Positions 33,399-43,500 of a stretch of 64,000 bases of DNA are shown one piece after another. The DNA is from Sarcocystis neurona (lineage: Eukaryota; Apicomplexa; Conoidasida; Eucoccidiorida; Sarcocystidae), in NCBI GenBank assembly GCA_000727475.1, contig KL647288.1, forward strand, positions 2,011,890-2,075,889. The letters run 5' to 3'. A model generated the notes under the pieces. That model worked only from the letters and a program-made list of their open reading frames with translations. It searched no databases and was not told the origin of the DNA. Position numbers and translations under genes: made by a program. Each line of letters begins with the position of its first letter. Position 1 is the stretch's first letter.

Positions 33399-34591
33399 AG
33401 CCTTTTCCTAGACAACTTCACTGCTATTGTTGCTGTTGCTGCCGTTGCTGTTGGCCCCGTTTGGGCCGTTGCTGCTGCCGCAGGAACCGGTTTGTGCACT
33501 GCGTGTCCGCCGAAGTGCCAACAATGGCAGCAGCAGCAGAAGCAGCGGACCCCGAAGCGGAACAACAAAAGATTGTTGCAGCTGAGGTTCCTCCTGCTGC
33601 TCTTGCGCTGACGCTGCTGCTTATCACCAGGTTACGCCTCGTCACAAGCTGAAATTCTATAGCGCCCACTTCTATCATAACAAATAATATGTAAAAGAAA
33701 CACGTGCATCCACTCGCGTAGAAGACGCGTCACCCTGCTGGTCCTCCACTCAAATACAAACATCTCCCCGGAATTTCTTGATAAATACTCCTCATTTATT
33801 ACACAAGCGGACACCCAATAATACATACGCCCACCCCAGACACATGCCTACAAGTGTACGTACTGCAAAGGTCCTTAAATACACGTGTACTTCTACAGAG
33901 AGATTTTGAGGGCGAAGAAGTGAGAGAAAAAACAAAGGACGACGAACGGACAGCGAAACGGAGAATCGTCAAGACCTCTAGGAAATGAACATGCACGGCA
34001 GTGTGTACTCGTTGCTGTGCCTGCAGCTGCTGCTGTTCTGTGCCAGAAGACAAACCCCATCTCCTCCTCTCTTTCTCTGTAGAAGCACATCGACCGAACA
34101 AAAGTCCGCCTGTTGTTCTTCTCTGTCGCCCTGCCTGTCTTTTTCTCTTATACCATCTACAAAACAAAACCTCGCCCTCTGTCCCGCGCGTTTTCGTTCT
34201 CCCCGTGTGGGCCAGCGATTGAGCCGAGGACGAATTCAAGCCCGGGTTTACACCTAGACGTGTCTACGCAGACGGCTATACGCAGAGACACGAGAAAGAA
34301 GCCTGGTCATGCATGCCCCAGCAGACACACAACGCAGCCGTATGTCTGCCTGTACACGTACTCATCCTGCTGTATGGGTGTAGGTGCATAGACGCATATA
34401 CGTGAAGCCTGTACATGTCCGCCCTGCTGTAGAGAAATTATAGACCCACGGCTACAGAAACACGCGTACATGTAGCCAGCCATATGTAAGTTTCATATGC
34501 ATGCGTGAGTACGTGTGTAGGTGTGATGGGCGTCTCCCAGACTGCTGCAGGTGGTGCTGCGGCGACAGCAGCAGTGACGGATAAACACGTA
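33399..34591. other. Short convergent intergenic region with weak ORFs
   Basis: This separates the 3' ends of the plus-strand gene (33398) and the minus-strand gene (34592). 33420-33480 carries CTG and 33525-33545 CAG triplets. A plus-strand ATG frame at 33985-34257 begins with a hydrophobic stretch but has no further support. Nothing else is recognisable. Confidence 0.4.
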
Positions 34592-37108
34592 TTATATCTC
34601 GTCACACTGATCATTTGCCTGCTGCTTCTGCCAGCGCTGCTGCTGCGGTGGCGTGTGATGGGAGCTGCCGGGAGAGAGGCGTGAGACTCCGGTGTTGCTG
34701 CTGCTTTCTTCTGTCCCCGCTGCTGCTGCTGCGCCTGCGTCGACCGCGGCTGCTTCTTCTTCGCCCATTGCTTCTGCAGCACCAGCAGCGGCTGAGCCCG
34801 CCGAGGACGAGGAAGAAGCCGTGGGGGGGCGCCGCGGGTCTGCTGCAGCGGGAGTGCCGCTTGCGTTGCTGTTGCTGCCTGCTCCTTCCAGCAGCTGCAG
34901 CGCGAGCGCGATGTGGGGAAACCGGTGCTGCTCTTCCACGTAATCTGGGTTGCTGCGAGCTGCTGCTGCTGCCTCCTGCAACAGCAGCACGACGTACGGT
35001 AAACTTTCTTCTCGGGGAGGTCGCGGCTCTTCTTGTACATTTGCTCTATTCACTGCGCGGTGCCAGCTGCAAAAACAGCAGTGCGCCCACATACTCACAC
35101 ACGTATCTATTTGTGTGTATATATACACACATACACACAAAATGAACTAATGCACGTATACATATATATATATATATATGTACACATATCTTTCCTCCTC
35201 TCCCTCTCTTGTGTACGCACATATATATATGTATGTACTCGTGGAAATGTGTGCGTCGCAACGCGTCTCCCTAGGCACCTATTAAGTGTGCGTATATGCA
35301 TGGGGGAGTAGACACATAGAGATATATCCATGTATGGTGTCTTTTCTACGTCCACGTAACACAGGCACACAGCCGCGGCTTCCCGTAGATATCTGCGAGA
35401 ACGAAGGAAGACATGCACATGCAAATGGCGAGAAAAGAGAGGAAGAGACAAAACAGAAGACGCAGATATGTGTGTGCCTCTATGTATTACTGCAAAGGCG
35501 ACAATCACGCATATATATATATATATATAGACAGAGAGACAGAGAGAAGGACGTACGTACGCATCTGTGTACTTTTTACAAATGAAAATACCACACGTAT
35601 GTATATAAATGTATGGAGAGACAGAAAAAGAGAGACGCACGCACATATATATATATATATGTATATTTACTGAGAAACGGGAAGAGAACGTGTGCATAGG
35701 CATGTACGAAACGAGAGAGAGACACCTGTGCGGGCTGATTTAGACATTGCAGGAAGACGCACATCCATACACACATAAACACATATACGTAAGCAGTCCG
35801 CAGCGCCGCGTACGAAGATATGTTCACAAGCTGCTGCGTCCTCCCTCCGGCTGCTGTTCCCTACTAGCCCCCAGAGCCAACCTCCACGCCACCACACAAA
35901 TAGTAAGTCAGACACATACATCCGTATACGTGCACATGTCCACATACATAGACGCACATGCAGGTGGGCCCGCATCATCCACGTATAAACAAAAAGGTCT
36001 GCTCGTCAGAAAGGTTTCTATGTAAACACAACCATATACCACTTAACTTCTGGAAGCGCCTGCACGTATATATATCTATACATCCATTCTCGCATGCTTC
36101 GAGTACATATATATATATAGGTATAGCTACTGCTCTGTATATTGTGGCTGTGCAACGTACGCGTCAAATATATGTGTATGTGTATGACCTACTTCAGAGG
36201 AAGAATATTTTCGACTGCCTCCGGCTGCGGGTTGCGTGCTGCTGCAGAGCTGCCTACGTCTCCCGCCATGTAGGCGTTGCTAAACGGCTTCGGCTGCGCA
36301 TATCCAAGCACCTACAGCCAAGCAGCAGTACAAAAGAAAAAAAGTGCGTCCTTCTTCCTTCCAGCTACATGTGGGACCGACACATACACACGCGTCTTCG
36401 TACAAAAGGAGAAGAAAAGGTGCGTTTCTCTTTTCCTTCTCGTATACATGGAAGGGACACGCACACACCTACAGAAGTCTTCGCTATCCCAAGGCTGCTG
36501 GTAAATAGACATACACACGCGTAGACACAGGCGTAGGCGTGTGTGTCTACACGTGGGTTTAGATATATAAGCATATTTCGTCGAAGCCGCGGAAAAAGAC
36601 GAAGTTCTTCCTACACCACAGAGAGTGAAAGCAGGTGGCCGCAAGCACAGGTATACACAACGCGGGCATCCATATACGTACATGGCACGAATAATAATTA
36701 CACAAGCGAAGGACCCATCCACATATGTATACGTATACATACGCATGTGTACGCATGGACGTGCATGCGCATGCAGAATCTACACATAAATATACACATG
36801 TGCTGCTATACGTACGTGTGCACATCCTTAAAAGATACATATATACGTATATATATGTACATACATATATGGGATCTACATATGAAATATTCGTGGACGA
36901 GCCAGAACGTATTCACTCTTCATACAGAAATTCAGGACAAATGCATGCACCCGCTCCTGCTTCATTCTCCATCGCTAACAGCTCTGTGTTCAGGTGTATA
37001 TATATGTGGGTATGTGCCTTCCTCTCCTCTCTGCGCCGGGTCACAAGACATGTAGCTGCTGCATGCCCACTCAAGAGCCAGCACCACGTCTGCGTCTCTA
37101 TCTAAACT
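34592..37108 (-). CDS. Unidentified multi-exon gene, minus strand, 3' end at 34592
   Basis: The two best exons join in phase 2. 36311-36193 opens after GGCTGTAG, contains GYAQPKPFSNAYMAGDVGS and ends before GTAGGT. 35066-34592 opens after TTTTTGCAG, starts WHRAVNRANVQEEPRPPREE, continues with LPYVVLLLQEAAAAARSNP and HRFPHIALALQLLEG, and ends in an alanine/serine/glutamine-rich tail and a stop after QCDEI. Upstream candidates are about 37107-37030 (after CCTACGCAG, with LDRDADVVLALEWACSS), about 36985-36930 (MENEAGAGACICPEFLY) and about 36640-36570. Intron DNA between them is TA/TG-rich. No family was recognised. The well-folded-looking part is before the low-complexity tail. Confidence 0.55.
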
Positions 37109-37261
37109 GCGTAGGCCTGCCAGTCCATACATATAAAATCCGACGTACACGGGAGAAGACAGATAAAACGGCACGTGTACAGACAAATACGTGGACGTGT
37201 TAAAATGTGCGCGTGCATGCCCGTGTCCACACACACGCACGTCGGTGAGCTCGCGAACTGC

Positions 37262-37650
37262 CGCGTTTACTGCCCACTGCAACAGTGTCTACTATCCAAC
37301 GCGGTGTCTACAGTGTCTCCTGCCCCAGCAGTGTCTCCCCCCCGCTGCAATGCCCGTGCTGCCCACTGCAATGTCTGTGCTGCCCGCTACCACGTCTGTG
37401 CTGCTCGCTGCAGCGTCGAGTGCCCGCTGCCGTGTCTAGTGGTCGCTGTAGCGTCTACTGCCCGCCGCTGCTGTGTCTACTGCCCGCCGCTGCTGTGTCT
37501 ACTGCCCGCCGCTGCTGTGTCTACTGCCCGCCACGGCTGTGTCTGCTGCCCGCCGCTGCTGTGTATGCTGCCCGCCGCTGCTGTGTCTGCTGCCCGCCAC
37601 TGCAGTTTCTACTGCCCGCTGCTGTTTCTGCTGCCGTTACAGTTGTTCTG
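37262..37650 (+). repeat. Minisatellite with a 22-bp unit
   Basis: Unit of the type CCGCTGCTGTGTCTACTGCC plus two bases. TCTACTG words start at 37454, 37476 and 37498, giving a period of 22. Copies before 37450 and after 37540 are more diverged. Because 22 is not a multiple of three, translation rotates through the frames every copy, so the open readings across it are not evidence for a protein. Confidence 0.85.
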
Positions 37651-37781
37651 CCGCATGCGGCATCAACAGCGCAGCCCTCACGACGACCCCCCGAGACATG
37701 TCGTCGAACACAGGGCGAAGACATGCACACACATACACACATGATCTAGGTACACTAGACACGTTTGATACCTATATGTAC

Positions 37782-37794
<13 letters not shown>

Positions 37795-37815
<21 letters not shown>
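37795..37815. repeat. TA microsatellite
   Basis: Pure (TA)n run beyond the minisatellite, in non-coding DNA. Confidence 0.8.
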
Positions 37816-37917
37816 TCGAACAGGTATGTACATCTATATAGATGTACATACATATATACGTGTACAGAGGTGTATATCTTATCAAGAACAGAGAGAGACA
37901 CAGAAATCTGGAGATAC

Positions 37918-39120
37918 CTACCCGCGTACTCGTGTATACGCTGAGAGGGAACGAGACCACACATGATCATAAACTGTAGAAACGCGTGCTCTCTTTCGAG
38001 CACGTCTATACATATACACATATATGACTACGGTAAAGATAGAAACATGTACTCTGCGTCTTCGCTCGGTGCTGCCTGCATGCAGAACAGGGGGTGTCGC
38101 GCTGTTGTTGAACCTCACATTCCTCGAGAACTGCTGGACATCGGCTGTCCACATAGCGAGACGCGCCCTTGCTGCTTCTTCCACTCCTCCTGCTATTTGC
38201 TGCTGTTGCTGCTGCTCGTTTGTCAGTCTCTTGTCTCTCTCTGCTTCCCCTCTCCCTTCTTCTCCGCTCTGTCCACCTGCTGCCGCAACCTCTTCTCCAT
38301 CTGCTGCTGCTGGTCCTCCGGCTTCCCGTCTTGCGTCTGCTACTGTATGCAGACCGCCGTTCACTGCTGCTCCCGCCTGCTGCTGCTCCTGCTGGCCGGC
38401 TGCCGCTGCTCGTCCTCCTCCTCCTGCTCCTCCTCCTCCCCCTCCACGGAGGGCGGCGAAGAACTGCTGTAGCGCGTAGCCCGACGCCACATTCCCTGTT
38501 GCTGCTGCTGCCGAGCCTCCCGCTGCTCCTTCTATCTCTCTCTCTCCTTCTCCTCGTCCTTCTCCACCCCCTCCTCCTCCCCCTGCTTCTCTCGCTGCAG
38601 CAGCAGCAGCATAAAGCCGTCCTGTCGGGTCCGCACGTGTCTCGCCATGCAGATCATGCGCAGCAGCAGCAGCTACAGGAGCAGCAGGAGGAGCACCTCT
38701 GTTTACCGACGCAGCAGGGTAGTGTCTGCTGCGGGGAGGAGAGGAATACTCAGAGTCATCATCGCTGATGCTTCTGCTGCTGCTGCGGCGCGGGCACTTC
38801 TGCTGCAGCAGACGGCCGCCGCCCATGCTGCCCGGGCTGCTGGGGGTGTGGGGTGGCAGCGACGAAACAGCCGCAGGAGACGCATGCGCTACTGCTGCAA
38901 CAATTTCGCGTCTCGCCTCTTCCCTGGCCTCGCTGCTGCTGCTGTTCCCGCTTCCTGCTGTTGCTGCGTTGGAAACGGCAGAAATGACAGACGGTGGAGC
39001 GGAAGGTGCGCGCGGAGACGCCAATTCCCGCAGACTGCTGCTGCTGCTGCTCGGCGACAGCCCCCGCTGTACCGACGCCGTCTCCTCGTCTGCTCCTAAC
39101 GCCGAGACACCCCACACCGA
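37918..39120 (-). CDS. S/A/G/Q-rich protein segment, minus strand
   Basis: About 400 codons are open on the minus strand. An acceptor-like GGCGTTAG near 39100 would open it with ADEETASVQRGLSPSSSSSS. It contains RSISDDDSEYSSPPRSRHYP, a glycine/alanine-rich middle, ARLAMWTADVQQFSRNVRFN and STERRRRVHVSIF near 38030, after which the frame enters TA-rich DNA and has probably left the exon. The CAG triplets are mainly on the minus strand. No domain recognised. The start and end are approximate, and the segment could be internal to a larger gene. Confidence 0.42.
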   Translation of the reverse strand, partial: SVWGVSALGADEETASVQRGLSPSSSSSSLRELASPRAPSAPPSVISAVSNAATAGSGNSSSSEAREEARREIVAAVAHASPAAVSSLPPHTPSSPGSMGGGRLLQQKCPRRSSSRSISDDDSEYSSPPRSRHYPAASVNRGAPPAAPVAAAAAHDLHGETRADPTGRLYAAAAAAREAGGGGGGGEGRGEGEREIEGAAGGSAAAATGNVASGYALQQFFAALRGGGGGGAGGGGRAAAAGQQEQQQAGAAVNGGLHTVADARREAGGPAAADGEEVAAAGGQSGEEGRGEAERDKRLTNEQQQQQQIAGGVEEAARARLAMWTADVQQFSRNVRFNNSATPPVLHAGSTERRRRVHVSIFTVVIYVYMYRRARKRARVSTVYDHVWSRSLSAYTRVRG

Positions 39121-39129
39121 CGTGCGCAC

Positions 39130-39946
39130 ACGTCAACGTGCAGCAGCAGGAGACCAGACGCCACCAGAGAAGCAACAGCGCAAATTTTCACAGAATACAG
39201 CGGCAGCAGCATCAACACGGCAGCAGGGACCAATGACGCTGCGAGAAGAGTCAGCCAACGCGGCAACAGAAGCCGCAGCAGAAGCAGAAGTGACGGCAGT
39301 TTCACCGACAGCCGCGCAGCAGCACAGAAGACCGGAGCAACAGCAGCAGATACCACCTCTCAGCAGCCCAACCCTGGGGACAGGTGGAGCAGTGCAAAAT
39401 GCAGAAACAGCGGCAATAGGACGAGCAGCAGCCGCCTCGCCAGTGACACTCCCACCGCAACACAAGCAGCAGCAGCAGCACAGCATGCCAGTGCTGTCCT
39501 ACTGCCACACAAGCTCGACAGTTCTGAAAAGGTCTCGCTTCCCCTCCTCTCTGCTGCAGGGCTGCTGCCTGGCCCCCACGCCGCCGACGCCACTTCCCTT
39601 CCTCTTCGCAGCCCTGTGCAAGTTGCCTGCGGATAGACACTGCTGTGCACGCGATGGCAGGAACGCGGCAGCAACGCGACGCTGCCGCATCTTTAGCAGC
39701 AGCAGCAAAGCAACCGGATCACCCACAGAAGCAGCAGCAGCAGCAGCTACACGGCGCATTCCTCCACCCACTAACAGCAGCAGTCCCGTGATGGAGGTAA
39801 CAGAGGCAGCAGCAGCAGCTAAATCGCGCACCCCACCCATCAACGACCGCAGCACTCCTGTGATAGAGGCAACAGCAGCAGCAGCAGCAAAGATGAGACA
39901 CAGTACATATCTCCCAGGAACACTGTCGGACCGGCTGCCAGGGTGA
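39130..39946 (+). CDS. A/Q/T-rich open frame, plus strand
   Basis: Here CAG/GCA triplets switch to the plus strand and the plus-strand frame is open to TGA at 39944, with blocks such as REESANAATEAAAEAEVTA, VIEATAAAAAKMRHSTYLPG and polyglutamine. The same frame extends left to 38768 opposite the minus-strand segment, but that part reads as leucine/cysteine shadow. An internal ATG at 39234 is one possible start. The minus strand is also open at 39499-40035 but is A/V/L-rich. The gene would be divergent from the 37.9-39.1 kb segment and convergent with the UBL gene. Confidence 0.35.
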
Positions 39947-40021
39947 CGCTCCTGCCTCTTGGTTGACGTGGGCCACCCGCAGCAGCTCTTCTGCCGCTGC
40001 TTCTGCTGATTTGTCTTTCTG

Positions 40022-40420
40022 TGGCTGCTGTTCACTCTATCTTTCTGCTGCAGCAGCTGCTGGATTTACCTGTTTGTTGCTGCCGTTCACTCTCTCTTTT
40101 CTGCTGCAGCTGCAGCCGGATTTATCTTCCTGTTCCTGCTGTTCACTCCCTCTTTCTGCTGCAGCTGCTGCCGGATTCGTCTTCCTGTTGCTGCTGTTGG
40201 ATCTGTCTTCCAGTTGCTGGTGTTGACTCTCCCTTTCTCCTGCAGCTGCTGTTGGATCTGTCTTTCTGCTGTCTTTCTGCTGCTGTTGCTGAATAGGTCT
40301 TTCTGTTGCTGCTGTTGGAACTGTCTTTCCGCTGCAGCTGCTGTTGGATTTTTTGCTGCTGTTGGAGCTGTCTTTCTGGTGCTGCTGCTGCCGGCCTCTA
40401 CCACGTTGCGCTACACGCCT
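40022..40420 (-). repeat. Degenerate tandem repeat, unit about 56 bp, Q/A/R-encoding on the minus strand
   Basis: TTCACTCT words occur at about 40031, 40086 and 40142 and a diverged TTGACTCT at about 40223, each followed by CTTTCTGCTGCAG-type sequence and GGATYTRTCTTCC. The minus strand is open at 40087-40404 with repeated KT/QQQ/NSS words. It follows the stop of the UBL gene at 40515 and may be its 3' flank or a small separate frame. Confidence 0.6.
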
Positions 40421-40514
40421 TACGTGCTACCCTTTTTTGATGAGGCGTGCTGTGCGCCTCTTGTGCAGTTGCCGCTGCTGCTGCTCCAGCGTGTTCTACT
40501 GCTGCGGCAGCCGC

Positions 40515-43500
40515 TCATCCGCATCTGCTGCTGCTGCTTCTGCTAGTCGGCGCGTCTGCTGCTGGCGCTGCTTCATCCTCCTTACCAACAGTCGTTGCGT
40601 TGACCAGCAACTCCGAGGGAGCTACTGCTGCTCCGCGCATGCGTCTGCGTGGGCGCGGCCTGGCAAGTCCCTCGCTCTCATCTCCTGACTCACTGCTGAA
40701 GGAGCGGGCTCGCAGCAGTCCTCTTTCTGGCTGCTGTTGTTGTTCTCTGTATCGGCGGTGATGCAGGCTGCCTCCTGTTGTCGCCTCTCCCGAGGTCGCT
40801 GGTCCTGCGGTTGCTGCTCCTCCTCCTCCGCCTCCTCCCCCCGCTCTTCCCCCCTCTGCAGCACTTTCTTCGCCCCTGCTGCTACGTGCCGCTGCTGCGC
40901 GACGGCCTTCTCCGGCCCCTGCGGCCGAAGTCGGCAGACGGTCGCTGCTGCTGCTCCCTCTTCGCTGCTGCTGCGGCCTCCCGCACCATCCCATCTCTTC
41001 AGCTAATGCACGAGGGTCCGACTGTCCTGCCATCAGCGTAAAGATCGTGACGAAAAAATGTACCAGGCCGCCCACCGTTGCTGCCAGCTGCGCGAGCGCT
41101 GCTGCGGTACGGCCCACCGTCGGCACAGACACCTGCGAACGACATACAAGAAGCAGCAGCAGCAACACAAATCCCAACAGGAGAGGAAATAACAGCAGCT
41201 GAGAACACGACAGCAGCACACATCCACAACAGATGGAGTCGCAGCAGTAGCACACCCCCGTAGCGCCTGCTGCTGCAGCGAGAAACGGGTGGCGGGCGCA
41301 GGGGATGACGTTGTCGCGCGCAGGCGCAGTCTAAGACGGGCAACAGCAACAACAGCAGGAAGGTCGCCACAGCAGCACCAGCAGCGGACACGCGAGTACG
41401 TCCTGCAGTGGTAATCAAGCACTGCATACAAAACAGCAGCTGCTGCTGCAAAGAAGGAAGCAGTGACACAGACACTTCTTCTTTCTACTCGCCATCCGAT
41501 CTATGGCGACCACCTGACGGCTCTGGGGAGCGCCCTACTCGAGCCGCAGCAATCTGCCGAACAGCAGCAGCAGCAGCAGACAGAAGAAACACCAACGCTG
41601 CAGAGAAGCCGCAGCCACAGCAGGAACGCTACGACGGCTGCAGCAAACAAGCGAAACCGCAGCAGCTGCCGCCTGCGACCCGCAGTGCAGCAGAAGCAGG
41701 AGGCACTTTACCAACACCCACGTCAGAAGGAGCGGCGGGAGGAGCAGGGCAAGCGCCCGGGCCTTGCGAGGAGAAGCACGTGACAGCAGTCGCAAGCACG
41801 TAACATTCTTCTATGTATACACACGTATGTTTCCACACACCCATTCCATGTATATGCACACGTGTAATATACGTATATATATATGTAATAAACATATATA
41901 TTTACGAGAATATACGGGCAGCAGTAAAAACAGCAAGAGTCTTCCCACTTACAGGAGAGTGCCCCGTGTGCCAGCCCAGATACTGCTGTCCCAGGGCTGC
42001 TATCAAATTAAGTGCTGTGAAGAAGCGAGGCAGAAAAACTGCAAGCGGCGGCGTGGCTCCGGGACGCGTCGAGACGACGGGCGGATCTCCTGCTGCCCAC
42101 CCCGTCTCCTGCTGCAGCAGCTGCAATGCACCCGCAGACACACGCACACGGCCTCACGCAAATGTATGCATGCGTCTTCTGCTGCAACACAGCTACACAC
42201 AGTCATTTTTACGCACGCAAATATACGTATACGTGCACAAACATGTACACGAGTAATACATATATGGGACATATATATATATACATATATATGAATGTTC
42301 GCGTACGACACGTAAACAGATGTACGTGTGTACATATATGTATACGAGTAACAAGTATATATATATATATACACATGTAGGTGTCTTCGTCCAAAACTTA
42401 TTCCTCTACACATACACATATACACACGCAAACATACAACTAAGAGGTAATAGTTCTGTATGTAGATTTCTTCTTGCAGCACAGATAATATGCCTACACA
42501 CAAATATAAATACATGTGCGGAAGAGAGAAACGTGTCAATATACGTGTGTCCATGTGCCACTTTTTACCGGGCTGCACGCGCAGCCCATAAAGACGAACA
42601 TGTTCCCTCCAGCAGCTACTGCAGCACCGATCCACGCGCGAGGAGGAGTACATATATATATATATATATATTTATATGTCCCTACACGGGAAGAAAAGAG
42701 CGAGGAGCCCTTGCGTATATAATGCCTCTACTGAATAAGTATAGTCTGCAATACGTACCCATTCCACGCGTGCGTACACATGCATGCACGTAGAACGCAC
42801 CTGCCCCTGTGCGTGCCTGCGCGTGACCCTCATACGCACGCGTGCGTGCACATATGTTCTGCAGCTGCTGCTCTTGGGATAATTCGTACAAAAACAAGCA
42901 CGCACCTAGAAATGTACCTCTACGCTGGACGTGGATAGAGGAAAGTGTGTGTCCCGTCAGCAGCGACACGTCAACCAAAATCCACACATACGCACTTACC
43001 TAACCCCCTCCAGCGCTGCCTCCTTCGGCAGCAGCAAACACATAAGAAGGGCAAACAGCCACGCAGCAGCAGCAGCAGGCCCGCTACTGGCACCGTCGTC
43101 ATCCACAGCACCAGTGCACAGCAGCAGCGACCCCATCGCACGCAGCGGCAGCAGTGTCTCAACGCGCCCGACAAGCGGCCGCACAGGCGAAATAGGAGCA
43201 GTCATAGAACCGAAGAAACACCACCAGCAGAAAAGGAAGAGCAGATGCGCACGTAGCACTTTGTCGTTCGGCAGCCCCCACCTCAAGTGTGGCTTGTAGT
43301 TCTTCCCACGGCAGCATGCGTTGCACGAGCTCATGCGTCACGAAGAGTTGCCCTCTCTCTGCTCTTCTTGCTGCAACTTCCGACGCGGCGTAGCTTCTGC
43401 TGCTCCGAGGAGGCCGTGCTGCACCAGCGCCGTCGCCCCCTGCTGCCCCTGCTGCAGCTGGTCCTGTTTCTCCTGCTCTAGAATGAGAAGTAGCATCGCT

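Noticed and set aside
37175..37841. Plus-strand frames of 120-190 codons rich in C, A and P
   Set aside because: They cross a 22-bp tandem repeat that rotates the frame; the same peptide words appear in all three frames.
41950..42010. Plus-strand cysteine motif ECPVCQPRYCC resembling a RING or zinc finger
   Set aside because: It is antisense to a minus-strand exon with a strong GTAAGT donor that joins in phase 0 to both neighbouring exons; no further zinc-ligand pairs follow on the plus strand.
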